NCBI RefSeq assembly: GCF_003268475.1
Contig: NZ_MCIF01000002.1
Span: 4,228,151-4,292,150 of the forward strand
Length of the DNA stretch: 64,000 bases
Reading direction: 5' to 3'
Source of the DNA: Thermogemmatispora tikiterensis
GTDB taxonomy: Bacteria > Chloroflexota > Ktedonobacteria > Ktedonobacterales > Ktedonobacteraceae
Within the stretch, counting starts at the first letter, position 1. Each line of letters opens with the position of its first letter. This document shows, piece after piece, positions 52,749 through 61,422 of the stretch. A program made the translations under genes and the position numbers. The notes beneath the pieces are model-generated. The model was not told the origin of the DNA, did not search any database, and was given only the letters and a program-made list of their open reading frames with translations.

Positions 52749-53237
52749 TTGACAAAGGAGAGACTCCAGCCGGTTCAAGACAGGGGGGAGCGGCAGCCGC
52801 TTGATCCAGAGAGCGCGACGCGCTGGAAGCAGATCAGCAGCGAAGGGGGCTTTCCTGATCCGCTGCTCGAGCTGATTGCGGCGCGCTTCCGTCTCCTGGG
52901 GGAGCCACTGCGTCTCAAGCTACTGGCGGCTCTCACGGGCGGTGAGCGCAGTGTTGGCGAGCTGGTCGCTCTGACGGGGGCCAGTCAGCCGAATGTCTCG
53001 AAGCATCTGGCAGCCCTCATGCAGGGAGGACTTGTCAAGCGGCGCAAGGCTGGCACCAGCATTTACTATACCCTGGCCGACCCCAGCGTCCTGACCCTGT
53101 GCGACATCGTCTGCGCTGGTGTTCAGGAGCGCTTTACCACGCTGGCGCAGACTCTCCAGCTCGGCTCAGCGATGGCCCTGGAGGATCTGCCGCCAGTAGA
53201 AGAGAGCGAGATCAGCGGAGCGGGGCCCCGCCAGTAG
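52749..53237 (+). CDS. ArsR-family transcriptional regulator
   Basis: This is a 162-residue winged helix regulator. The start is a TTG at 52749 with AAGGAG 7 nt upstream. The DNA-binding helix is ALTGASQPNVSKHLAAL (about 74-90), followed by the wing (VKRRKAGTSIYYTLAD). Two Cys (118 and 122, in CDIVC) lie in the C-terminal helix; in SqrR/BigR-type sensors cysteines sense persulfide, but there they are farther apart. It is divergent from a rhodanese gene and next to a persulfide-type fusion gene, which supports sulfide or redox sensing. The N-terminal 35 residues are a poorly conserved extension. Confidence 0.9.
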   Translation: MTKERLQPVQDRGERQPLDPESATRWKQISSEGGFPDPLLELIAARFRLLGEPLRLKLLAALTGGERSVGELVALTGASQPNVSKHLAALMQGGLVKRRKAGTSIYYTLADPSVLTLCDIVCAGVQERFTTLAQTLQLGSAMALEDLPPVEESEISGAGPRQ

Positions 53238-53459
53238 GGCGCGTGCTCGCTGCCAACGCAGCGCGGTGCGCCCTCTCCTCTCGCCTGCGGCCCAGTCTTC
53301 GCCTGCGTTCGCTCACCCGCGTGGCCACGAGTGAGCAGAAAAGCGCCCCTCTTGTGGTTTTGGCCATAGTGATCTGTCGTAGCAAACAGACGAGCAGCAG
53401 ACTGGAGGAGGCTCCAGTCTCTGCCAGGAGAGTAGTGCAAAGAAGGAGGGAGAAAACCA

Positions 53460-53870
53460 ATGGTAACCTACGGTTTTGGCACCACGCTGGCTCTACCCTA
53501 TGAGCAGGCTATCGAACGTATCAAGGAAGCCCTCAAGGCGGAAGGCTTTGGGGTCCTGACTGAAATTGATGTACGGCGCACGCTGCATGACAAGCTCGGG
53601 CTGGAGACTGCTCCCTACGTGATTCTGGGAGCCTGTAATCCCCACCTGGCTCATCGGGCGTTGGAACTCGAGCCAGAGATCGGCCTCCTGCTGCCCTGCA
53701 ACGTCGTAGTGCGTGCCGTCGCTGACGGCAGCCGTGTCGAGATAGCCGATCCCCAGGCCATGCTGGCGGTAAGCGGCAATCCCCAGCTTGAACAGATCGC
53801 TCAGGAGGCGCGTGCACGGCTGCAGCGTGCTCTTGCTGCGCTTGCCCCACTCAATGCCACTTCCGCATAA
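53460..53870 (+). CDS. DUF302 family protein
   Basis: This is a 136-residue DUF302 protein (a small alpha/beta domain). Family features are ALPYEQAIERIKEALKAEGFGVLTEIDVRRT near the N-terminus, then the ILGACNPHLAHRAL segment with the conserved Cys and His, and the LLLPCNVVVRAV segment with a second Cys. The ATG at 53460 follows AAGGAGGGAG. Biochemical role is unknown; in several genomes DUF302 genes travel with sulfur or heavy-metal stress genes, which fits the neighbouring rhodanese/ArsR genes. It is 222 bp after the ArsR gene on the same strand. Confidence 0.9.
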   Translation: MVTYGFGTTLALPYEQAIERIKEALKAEGFGVLTEIDVRRTLHDKLGLETAPYVILGACNPHLAHRALELEPEIGLLLPCNVVVRAVADGSRVEIADPQAMLAVSGNPQLEQIAQEARARLQRALAALAPLNATSA

Positions 53871-53874
53871 TGGC

Positions 53875-53903
53875 TTGTCGCGCGTGCTCTGGTATCCTAT
53901 AAT
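53875..53903 (+). promoter_or_regulatory. Promoter of the GntR-family regulator gene
   Basis: TTGTCG (53875-53880), a 17-bp spacer and a perfect TATAAT (53898-53903), about 85 bp before the start codon at 53991. Confidence 0.6.
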
Positions 53904-53990
53904 GAGGGGCAGTGTTCCGCAGTGAACATATCATCATAACCATAGTTGCGGAAGCGAACGGAAGCGAACTGGGCCAGGCTGAGGAGGAGT

Positions 53991-54878
53991 ATGCCAACAC
54001 CACAGCAATTGATGCCTGGGCCGACGCCGCTCTATCACCAGCTTGAGCAGATTCTGCGTGGCGAGATTGAGCGCGGCGTCTATCGTCCTGGCGATCGCCT
54101 GCCGACCGAGCAGGAGTTGATGCAGACCTACGGAGTCAGTCGCATTACGGTACGTCAGGCTCTCAACGAACTGGAAGACGAGGGTCTGGTCGTGCGGCGT
54201 CATGGTAAAGGTACCTATGTAGCCGAGAAGCGCATCGAGCAGAGCCTTGTCCGTCTGACCGATTTTGTCGAGGACATGGAGCTGGCTGGCCTTGAACCAT
54301 CCTCGCGTGTGCTCGCCTTCCAGCGCGAGACAGCCAGTCCGGCGGTGGCCGCTGCCCTGGGTCTGCATGAGGGTGAGGAGGTGATGCGCCTTGATCGTCT
54401 GCGCCTGGCCAATGGCCGGCCTATTGCCTTCGATGTCACCTGGCTGCCGATGCGCTTCGGCGTGCTCCTGCCCGAGGAGGAGCTAAGCCGCGAGACGATT
54501 TTTCATCTGCTGGAGTCGCGCTACGGCATCCCCATTGAGGCAGGCACCTTTGAGATCACGGCGGCCAATGCGACGCCCGAACAGGCTCACCTGCTAGAGG
54601 TGCCGGTAGGCACCGCTCTGTTGCTGATTCGTCGCCTCTCCTGCACCGGAGGAAATGCCCCTGTCTATATACAGGAACGCTACTATCGACCCGACCGCGT
54701 GAGCTATCGGCTCTGCCTGCAGCGTCGCGGGGGCGGTGGAAGTCGTCCACCGGCCATTAGCGAGCTGCGCCCCATTTTTGCCGAGACCACGCTCCCATCG
54801 ACGAGCGACGAGGAAGGCCGTCAGGGCACAGGCGTGGTCGGCCCCGGCGCGGACCCCGCTGAGCCTGCCGAAGGATGA
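53991..54878 (+). CDS. GntR-family regulator, HutC/UTRA type
   Basis: This is a 295-residue transcription regulator. The ATG at 53991 follows GAGGAGG. An N-terminal winged helix (about 8-80; LYHQLEQILRGEIERGVYRPGD, then QTYGVSRITVRQALNELEDEG) precedes a UTRA ligand-binding domain (about 95-245; FVEDMELAGLEPSSRVL and the FHLLESRYGIPI segment are typical). The C-terminal tail (about 250-295) is Gly/Ser/Pro-rich and likely disordered. UTRA domains bind small sugars, amines or amino acid derivatives; the ligand is unknown. No obvious target operon lies next to it. Confidence 0.92.
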   Translation: MPTPQQLMPGPTPLYHQLEQILRGEIERGVYRPGDRLPTEQELMQTYGVSRITVRQALNELEDEGLVVRRHGKGTYVAEKRIEQSLVRLTDFVEDMELAGLEPSSRVLAFQRETASPAVAAALGLHEGEEVMRLDRLRLANGRPIAFDVTWLPMRFGVLLPEEELSRETIFHLLESRYGIPIEAGTFEITAANATPEQAHLLEVPVGTALLLIRRLSCTGGNAPVYIQERYYRPDRVSYRLCLQRRGGGGSRPPAISELRPIFAETTLPSTSDEEGRQGTGVVGPGADPAEPAEG

Positions 54879-54978
54879 GCGGAGTGCTCAGGGGCAAAGG
54901 TAGGGCGAGGGTAGAAGGAAGAAGAGACACGGCAGAGCATAAGGAGAGCGAAGCCTGGACCACAGTCGATAATAAAAA

Positions 54979-55020
54979 AGAAGAAGAGCCACAGAAGTTA
55001 TACTCTGTGGCTCTCTTCTT
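54979..55020. terminator. Terminator between the GntR gene and tRNA-Asn
   Basis: A perfect 11-bp stem (54985-54995 with 55004-55014). On the minus strand TTCTTCTTTTTT follows, which fits the end of the tRNA-Asn transcript; on the plus strand CTTCTTG follows the GntR gene. Confidence 0.8.
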
Positions 55021-55026
55021 GCAAGG

Positions 55027-55098
55027 CTCCTCGAGCAGGATTCGAACCTGCAACCCACCGGTTAACAGCCGGTTGCTCTACCGTTGAGCTATCGAGGA
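55027..55098 (-). tRNA. tRNA-Asn (anticodon GTT)
   Basis: On the minus strand a 72-nt tRNA: acceptor TCCTCGA (55098-55092) pairs with TCGAGGA (55034-55028), discriminator G at 55027. The D arm contains AGCTCAACGGTAGAGC, the anticodon loop has CTGTTAA with anticodon GTT at 55066-55064, and the T arm has GGTTCGAATCC. No CCA is encoded. It has its own promoter (55128-55156) and terminator. Confidence 0.96.
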
Positions 55099-55127
55099 AT
55101 AGGACTCTCACAACGGCTTGCGACATT

Positions 55128-55156
55128 ATTATAACGCGGACGCCCGCATTAGTCAA
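55128..55156 (-). promoter_or_regulatory. Promoter of tRNA-Asn
   Basis: On the minus strand TTGACT (55156-55151) and a perfect TATAAT (55133-55128) with a 17-bp spacer, about 30 bp before the tRNA 5' end. Confidence 0.8.
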
Positions 55157-55346
55157 CACCTTTTTTCTGGTGTTGGAGAGTCTGGCCAAGGCAGTTCGAT
55201 CTGGCTGGGGCAGCCGGGCGAGGTGAGCTGTTGTCAGCAGCTGGCCTGTCGCCCAGGCCAGCAGGCCCTCGGCAGACTTCCAGCGCGCAGAATGGTGGGA
55301 GCGGTCGTTGGCAACCAGCAGTCTGTCTGGCAGCGGGCTTTCGCTG

Positions 55347-55954
55347 CTAGCGAATGATTGGTAAGGTCGCAGACGGCTGACGGCTATGGCTGGTCGTCGT
55401 CGCATTAGCGCCCCGGCTGCGGATCACGAGCCAGGAACCGATGACGCCAAGGGCCGGGGCAGCGACGATGGGGATCAGCGTGCCAGTCAGGTCAGGCTTG
55501 ATAGTCATCAGGAAGACGATGCCAGGATCAGCAGCGACGTTGTGATGACAGCGGTCCAGTGCAGCGGAGACAGCAGCGCCTGGCGTAACTCCAGGTTGAC
55601 AGGCCCCGCGCTGGCATGCGCCAGTAAGGCGCCAAGGCGACGTCCATGCGCCCGGTTGACCTGGGAAGTGACCAGGCTAATGAGAAGGAAGAGGATCAGC
55701 GACATATTGAGCCAGGCGTGATGCCAACCCCAGGCGCCCAGCAGCAGGGCCAGGCCCGCCAGGAAAATGAGCCATGAGGTAATTGGCATCAAAATGGCCA
55801 ATGGCCTGTTGAGTGCGCACCAGGCTCGCACAGCCTCAACAGTTCTCGCCTGGCGCGCCCCAACCATAGCTGTCAGCTGAACGGCCACCCCCATGAAGAA
55901 ACCAAGCGCGCCTACGATGTGTAGGAACAGCACCAGGTGGTACCAGTCGAACAT
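55347..55954 (-). pseudogene. Frameshifted DUF2269-like membrane protein
   Basis: The gene starts at ATG 55954 (upstream GGAGAAGCC). The 148 codons to a stop at 55508 encode four membrane helices (WYHLVLFLHIVGALGFFMG, a conserved His/Gly helix typical of DUF2269; then IFLAGLALLLGAW, LILFLLISLVTSQ, and the start of a last helix, LHWTAVITTSLLILA). Then the frame breaks. Reading the next frame gives VFLMTIKPDLTG and a helix (PIVAAPALGVIGSWLVI), with stop at 55347. A missing G in CTGGCATC (CTGGGCATC would restore the frame) at about 55517 explains it. The loss would remove the end of the final helices. It may be an assembly error. Confidence 0.72.
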
Positions 55955-56393
55955 CTATGGCTTCTCCTTTTGCAGCTGCTCCTCTTATCGGCAGTTCTCT
56001 GCGAATTCCTGAAAAGAACCAGGTGTCAGTAGTTATACTGATCGGCGCCCCGTCGAACCAGGAGCGATTCCACAGTCAGCCTGTCATGCGGCTAACGCTG
56101 CAGAGGTGGCCATCTTCATCGACATCTCTCTCTGCCCTGCTCAGTACTGGGTTGACCTCACGATCCTGTCACGCGAGGGCTTGAAGGCTGTCTTAGCGGC
56201 CTGGCGGCGTTGCAACTTCGCCTCTCAGGTGTTCTACTATTTCTCAGGACGGAGCGGATACGGTATTCTCCGCAAAAAAGTTCAGGTTCTCCCCCGATTG
56301 CAGCGTCCTGGGATTACGCTAGAGTAGAGGGTGTTGAGAGCACACCTGAGAGACCTGAGAGATCAGATAGCTGATTTTGCCAAGAGGAGTGCG
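55955..56393. other. Intergenic region before cydD
   Basis: These 439 bp hold no convincing gene. The cydD ribosome-binding site GAGGAG lies at 56384-56389. I could not place a promoter or a Rex/FNR-type operator by eye. Confidence 0.35.
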
Positions 56394-58157
56394 ATGGAGA
56401 AGCAGATATTGCACTACTGTACTGCGGCGCGCTGGCCGTTAGCGTTAAGTGTGCTGGCGGGTCTGCTGGCGCTGCTGGCTACCGTTGGGCAGATGGCCTT
56501 GCTCAGTTGGGTCATCGCGCGCGTCTTTCTTGGCCATGCTGATCTGCAGCAGGTCGGGTTAGCCCTCGCAGTCCTGCTGGTGATCATTGGCTTGCGGGCT
56601 GGCCTGGTCTGGCTGCGCGAATTCAGCGCGCGTCGGGCCGGCAATCGGGTCAAGAGTGAGTTGCGACGCCGTCTCTTTGAGCATCTTTTGCTTCTCGGTC
56701 CTCTCTTCGTGCGTGGCGAGCGCAGCGGCGAGCTGATTGCCACGCTGAATGAGGGTTGTGAGCGCCTGGAGACGTACGTGGCTCGTTACCTGCCACAGGC
56801 CGTCTGGAGCCTGGTTATTCCGCTCCTCTTGCTGGTCATTATCTGGCCGCTTGACCATCTCAGCGCCATCCTGTTGCTGATCACTGGCCCTGTCATTCCT
56901 GTTCTAATGATTGCGGTGGGCAGCTATTCCCAGAAACACATCCAGCGTCAATGGGCAACGCTGGCGCGGCTGAGCGCGCACTTTCTTGATACCATCCAGG
57001 GCCTGGTGACGCTCCATCTCTTTGGGCGCAGCGGCGCCCAGGAAGCGCACGTGGCCCGCCTGAGCGATGAATATCGCCGTCGCACCCTCAGAGTGCTGCG
57101 CTACGCCTTCCTCTCTGGCGCGGTCCTGGAATTCATGACCATGCTGGCCATTGGTCTGATCGCTGTCTTCCTGGGTGTGCGCCTCATCAACCGCGAGCTA
57201 CCCTTTGAGCAAGCCTTTCTGGTCTTATTGCTTATACCCGAATTCTATCGCCCGTTGCGAGAGTTGGGCACGCAGTATCATGCTGGCATGGAGGGACGTG
57301 TTGCGGCCCAGCGCATGCTAGAGATCCTGGCCAGCCTCCCGCCGGTTCGCGAACCGCGGGAGGCGTCGCGGTCGCTACCAGCGGCCCCTTTGACGCTCAC
57401 TTGCGAGCAAGTGACCTGTCGCTATCCCGACAGCGAGCGCCCGGCGCTGCACAATGTGAGCTTTACCCTGTCCGCGGGCTCCTGCACGGCGCTGGTCGGG
57501 CGCAGCGGAGCGGGCAAAAGCACGCTCGTCAATCTGCTGCTGCGCTTCATGGAGGTCGAGAGTGGGGCCATTTTGGTCAACGGGCTGCCCCTGGATCGTC
57601 TGCCAGCGGATCTCTGGCGGGAGTACGTAGCGCTGGTGCCGCAGCGTCCCTACCTCTTTAGTGGCAGTGTGCGCGACAACATTCGCCTGGCGCGTCCTGG
57701 GGCCAGCGACGAAGAAGTAGAGCGCGCCGCCGAGCTGGCGGGGGCGGCGGACTTCATCCGTGAGCTGCCGGCGGGCTATGACACTGAGGTAGGCGAGCAA
57801 GGTCTGCGACTGAGCGCCGGTCAGCTTCAGCGTCTCGCTCTGGCGCGGGCCTTCTTAAAGCAGGCGCCGCTGCTGATCCTGGACGAGCCAAGCTCTAGCC
57901 TTGATCCCGAGAGTGAGGCGCTGTTGAGTGCGGCTCTGGCTCGCCTGCGCCGTCAGTGCACGGTTCTGGTCATTGCCCATCGCCTCAACACGGTGGCCGC
58001 TGCCGATCAGGTGCTGGTACTCGACGGTGGGCGTCTGATCGAGTCCGGCCCTCCGGCGGCTCTGTTGCAACAACCCACGAGCGCCTATGCGCAATTAATG
58101 ACGGCCCGCCTGCAGGAGGCTGGGGCCGTGCCCGGGAAGGAGGCCGAGGCTTTATGA
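56394..58157 (+). CDS. cydD: Heterodimeric ABC transporter subunit CydD (thiol reductant export, cytochrome bd assembly)
   Basis: This is a 587-residue fused membrane/ATPase half-transporter. The start ATG 56394 follows GAGGAG; a TTG frame start at 56331 lacks one. Six membrane helices (about 12-300) form a type-I exporter unit; the ATPase domain (about 340-565) has Walker A (GRSGAGKSTL), the signature LSAGQLQRLALAR, Walker B (LLILDEPSSSLDP) and the switch His (IAHRLNT). With CydC it exports glutathione/cysteine and is needed for assembly of cytochrome bd. It overlaps cydC by 4 nt and precedes cydA and cydB, so it is an assembly operon with the oxidase. Confidence 0.93.
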   Translation: MEKQILHYCTAARWPLALSVLAGLLALLATVGQMALLSWVIARVFLGHADLQQVGLALAVLLVIIGLRAGLVWLREFSARRAGNRVKSELRRRLFEHLLLLGPLFVRGERSGELIATLNEGCERLETYVARYLPQAVWSLVIPLLLLVIIWPLDHLSAILLLITGPVIPVLMIAVGSYSQKHIQRQWATLARLSAHFLDTIQGLVTLHLFGRSGAQEAHVARLSDEYRRRTLRVLRYAFLSGAVLEFMTMLAIGLIAVFLGVRLINRELPFEQAFLVLLLIPEFYRPLRELGTQYHAGMEGRVAAQRMLEILASLPPVREPREASRSLPAAPLTLTCEQVTCRYPDSERPALHNVSFTLSAGSCTALVGRSGAGKSTLVNLLLRFMEVESGAILVNGLPLDRLPADLWREYVALVPQRPYLFSGSVRDNIRLARPGASDEEVERAAELAGAADFIRELPAGYDTEVGEQGLRLSAGQLQRLALARAFLKQAPLLILDEPSSSLDPESEALLSAALARLRRQCTVLVIAHRLNTVAAADQVLVLDGGRLIESGPPAALLQQPTSAYAQLMTARLQEAGAVPGKEAEAL

Positions 58158-59920
58158 CCACCAAGCGACCATCAATGAGAACGGCCTGGCGTCTGCTGGC
58201 CTTTCTCCGTCCTTTTACTCCTCAGATCATCGTGACGGTACTCTTGGGCGGCGTCATGGTCGTGGCCAACATGCTCTTGTTGAGCATGGCCTCCTACCTG
58301 ATCGCCGGGGCGGCCATTGTGACCATGATCGTCTTGCTGAGCATTCCCATTACGATCGTACGCCTGATGGGCCTGGTGCGAGCCGCGGCCCGCTATGGCG
58401 AGCGTTTGCTCTCGCATAATGTCACCTTCCGTCTGCTGGCGCATATCCGCGTGACTGTCTATCGCCGACTGGCTCCCCTGGCCCCGGCGCGCCTCTTCCA
58501 GTTGCGCAGCGGCGACCTGCTGGCGCGCCTGGTCTCCGACGTCGATGAACTCCAAAATCTCTACCTGCGTGTGGTGGCGCCGGTGCTGGTGGCGGTGCTG
58601 ATCACGGTCATCACCTGCTGGCTCCTGGCCATTTTCAACACGGTTCTGGCCCTGGCGGCCCTCTTCTTCCTGCTCATCACTGGACTGGGGCTGCCGCTGC
58701 TAGCTCTCCGCCTGACGCGCGGCCTGGGACGTCAGCAGTTGGCACTGCGTGGCCGGGTCAACGTGCACATCGTCGAGAGCCTGCAGGGAATGAGCGACCT
58801 GCTGGCCTACGGACAGGCGGCGCGACGGCGTGAGCAGCTGGCTTCCTGGGAGCAGCGGCTCGACCGTCTCCAGCGTCGGCTGGCTCTGGCTGGGGGGTTG
58901 CAGGAGGGACTGCAAGAGCTGCTGACGGGCCTGGCGGTCTGGTCGATCTTGCTGCTCGCCATTCCTCTGGCGGCGACCAGGCAGATCAACAGCATCTACC
59001 TGGGTTTTCTGGCCATGCTCGTGCTGGCGGCCTTTGAAGCCATCGCTCCCCTGGCTCAGGCCTTCGCTCAGCTTGGCCACTCGCTGGCTGCGGGCGAGCG
59101 CCTCTTTAGCATTATCGACACTGCGCCTGCCGTCAGCGATCCAGAGCAGCCGGCGCCCATCCCGGCCACCAGGTCGCTGGAGCTGACCTTTGAGGACGTC
59201 ACCTTCCGCTATGAAGAAGAGGGACGTCAGGTCACCCTGGCGAACATCTCCTTCCACGTTCCGGCTGGAGCACGCGTGGCGATCGTCGGCCCGAGCGGGG
59301 CCGGCAAAAGCACCCTGCTTCGCCTGGCTATGCGCTTCTGGGACCCACAGGAGGGGCGCATCCTGCTGGCGGGCCAGGACATTCGTTCCTTTGCGCTGGC
59401 TGATCTGCGCAGCCTGATGGGTGTAGTAACGCAAGATACCTATCTTTTTAACGACACCATTCGCGGCAATCTCCGTCTGGCGGCACCCTCCGCCACAGAA
59501 GGGCAGCTCTGGCGCGCCCTGGAACTGGCCCAGCTTGACGACTTCGTACGCCAGTTGCCCGCCGGCCTCGACACCTGGATCGGCGAGCAGGGCCTCAAGC
59601 TCTCTGGCGGCGAGCGCCAGCGCCTGGCCATCGCTCGCGCCCTGCTCAAGGATGCGCCGCTGCTCTTGCTCGATGAAGTTACCGCGAACCTGGACCGTCT
59701 TACCGAGCAGGCGCTATTTGAGGCACTGGATATGTTGATGCAAGGTCGCACGACGCTGCTCGTGACCCATCGTCTCCTGCACATGGAGCGGATGGATGAA
59801 ATTCTGGTCGTAGATGGAGGACGCATTGTTGAGCGGGGCAGGCACGAGCAACTGCTGGCGCTTGGCGGCCTCTATCGACGTTTGTGGGAAGTGCAAAACG
59901 CTCTGCTACCTGTGGCCTGA
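58154..59920 (+). CDS. cydC: Heterodimeric ABC transporter subunit CydC
   Basis: This is the 588-residue partner of CydD. The ATG at 58154 overlaps the cydD stop (ATGA); a longer open frame starts upstream but has no site. Membrane helices (about 20-320) and an ATPase domain (about 350-575) with Walker A (GPSGAGKSTL), signature LSGGERQRLAIAR, Walker B (LLLLDEVTANLD) and switch His (VTHRLL). The D-loop/Walker B Glu is present (DEVTAN). It belongs to one operon with cydD, cydA and cydB. About 80 bp separate it from cydA, which carries its own weak ribosome-binding site. Confidence 0.93.
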   Translation: MTTKRPSMRTAWRLLAFLRPFTPQIIVTVLLGGVMVVANMLLLSMASYLIAGAAIVTMIVLLSIPITIVRLMGLVRAAARYGERLLSHNVTFRLLAHIRVTVYRRLAPLAPARLFQLRSGDLLARLVSDVDELQNLYLRVVAPVLVAVLITVITCWLLAIFNTVLALAALFFLLITGLGLPLLALRLTRGLGRQQLALRGRVNVHIVESLQGMSDLLAYGQAARRREQLASWEQRLDRLQRRLALAGGLQEGLQELLTGLAVWSILLLAIPLAATRQINSIYLGFLAMLVLAAFEAIAPLAQAFAQLGHSLAAGERLFSIIDTAPAVSDPEQPAPIPATRSLELTFEDVTFRYEEEGRQVTLANISFHVPAGARVAIVGPSGAGKSTLLRLAMRFWDPQEGRILLAGQDIRSFALADLRSLMGVVTQDTYLFNDTIRGNLRLAAPSATEGQLWRALELAQLDDFVRQLPAGLDTWIGEQGLKLSGGERQRLAIARALLKDAPLLLLDEVTANLDRLTEQALFEALDMLMQGRTTLLVTHRLLHMERMDEILVVDGGRIVERGRHEQLLALGGLYRRLWEVQNALLPVA

Positions 59921-60003
59921 GTGAGCAGTACTCAATCCTGGTTGGAGGCCACAGCACCGCAGCGGTGGCGTTTCGGTTAGTTCGTGGGAGGTTTGGTCTG
60001 CAT

Positions 60004-61398
60004 ATGGACCTATCGACCATCTTATCGCGCGTACAATTCGCCTTCACCGTAGGCTATCACTATATCTTTCCCCAGATCACGATGGGGTTAGCCTTCTTGA
60101 TCGTGCTCTTAAAGACGCTCTACTTGATCAAGAAGGACGAGCGCTACAATATCAGCGCTCGCTTCTGGGCCAAGATTTTTGCCACCAGCTTTGTGCTGGG
60201 CGTGGTCACCGGCATTCCGATGGAGTTCCAGTTTGGCACCAACTGGGCGCGCTTCTCCGCCTACGCCGGTGACATCATTGCCCAGACCCTGGCGATGGAG
60301 GGGGCCTTTGCCTTCTTCCTGGAGTCGGCCTTTCTCGGCGTCTTTCTCTTCGGCGAGAAGGTTTTCGGGCAGAGAGTGCACTGGCTGGCAGCCGTCATGG
60401 TCTGGTTGGGCACCTGGGCCTCTGGGGCCTTCATTGTGGCCTCCAATGCCTGGATGCAGCACCCCGTTGGCTACACCATTGCCGGCAACCGTCTGCACAT
60501 CTCCAACTACTGGGAGGTGCTGCTCAATCCCTGGATCTTCCCCCAGTACCTGCACACCATGAGCGGGGCGGTCATTACCGGGGCCTTCATCATGGCCGGC
60601 CTGGGAGCCTACTATCTGCTGGCCAGGAGCCACGTTGACTACGGGCGCATCTTTGTGACCCTGGGCGTCATCGTCGGCCTCATTGCCAGCGTCATCCAGC
60701 TCTATCCCAGCGGCGACCTGGAGGGCCAGCAGGTGGCGAAATACCAGCCGGCCAAGCTGGCGGCCTTCGAAGGTCTCTTTCATACCGAGCAGGGGGCCGG
60801 GATTGTCATTCTCGGTCAGCCCAATACAGCGACCGGCCAGCTTGACAACCCGCTGATTGTGCCCAAAGTGCTCAGCTTCCTGACCTATCGCCGTTGGGAG
60901 GCGGTAGTCAAGGGTCTGGACGCTTTTCCGCCGAATCAGCGCCCCGATTCGATCGAGCTCCTCTACTACAGCTATCACATCATGGTCGGCCTGGGCACCT
61001 TCTTCATCCCGATCATGGGAGTAGCCTGCCTGCTCTGGCTCTGGAAGCGGCGTCTCTTCACGACGCGCTGGATGCTGTGGATCTTGATGCTGGCGACGCC
61101 GTTCCCGATCATTGCCAATACCGCAGGATGGTTCACGACCGAGTTGGGCCGCCAGCCGTGGATCATCTACGGGCTGTTACCCACGGCGCAAGGCTCGTCG
61201 GCCAACCTTTCGGCGGGCAATGTGCTCTTTACCCTGCTCGGCTTTGCCGGCATGTACCTGTTGCTCGGTCTGCTCTATGTGGTGCTCTCGGTCACAGAAG
61301 CCCTCAAGGGGCCTGAGAGCGGCGAAGGCGAGGAGGCCGAGGTCGTCGAGGAGGGCGGTCTGCCCGGCCTGGCCACCGGTACGGTGGCGGAAGGTTGA
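60004..61398 (+). CDS. cydA: Cytochrome bd ubiquinol oxidase subunit I
   Basis: This is a 464-residue membrane subunit that reduces oxygen with quinol as donor. The start at 60004 (GGGAGG upstream) replaces a longer open frame. His19 (VGYHYIFPQ) would be the heme b595 ligand; His in QYLHTMSGAV is a likely heme b558 ligand. The Q-loop region (residues about 240-320; GQQVAKYQPAKLAAFEGLF) is short, as in Gram-positive type (S-type) CydA. The final 30 residues are Glu-rich (SGEGEEAEVVEEGG). Part of cydDCAB. Confidence 0.95.
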   Translation: MDLSTILSRVQFAFTVGYHYIFPQITMGLAFLIVLLKTLYLIKKDERYNISARFWAKIFATSFVLGVVTGIPMEFQFGTNWARFSAYAGDIIAQTLAMEGAFAFFLESAFLGVFLFGEKVFGQRVHWLAAVMVWLGTWASGAFIVASNAWMQHPVGYTIAGNRLHISNYWEVLLNPWIFPQYLHTMSGAVITGAFIMAGLGAYYLLARSHVDYGRIFVTLGVIVGLIASVIQLYPSGDLEGQQVAKYQPAKLAAFEGLFHTEQGAGIVILGQPNTATGQLDNPLIVPKVLSFLTYRRWEAVVKGLDAFPPNQRPDSIELLYYSYHIMVGLGTFFIPIMGVACLLWLWKRRLFTTRWMLWILMLATPFPIIANTAGWFTTELGRQPWIIYGLLPTAQGSSANLSAGNVLFTLLGFAGMYLLLGLLYVVLSVTEALKGPESGEGEEAEVVEEGGLPGLATGTVAEG

Positions 61399-61422
61399 GC
61401 TGAGTGAGGGAGGTCAAGGCTG

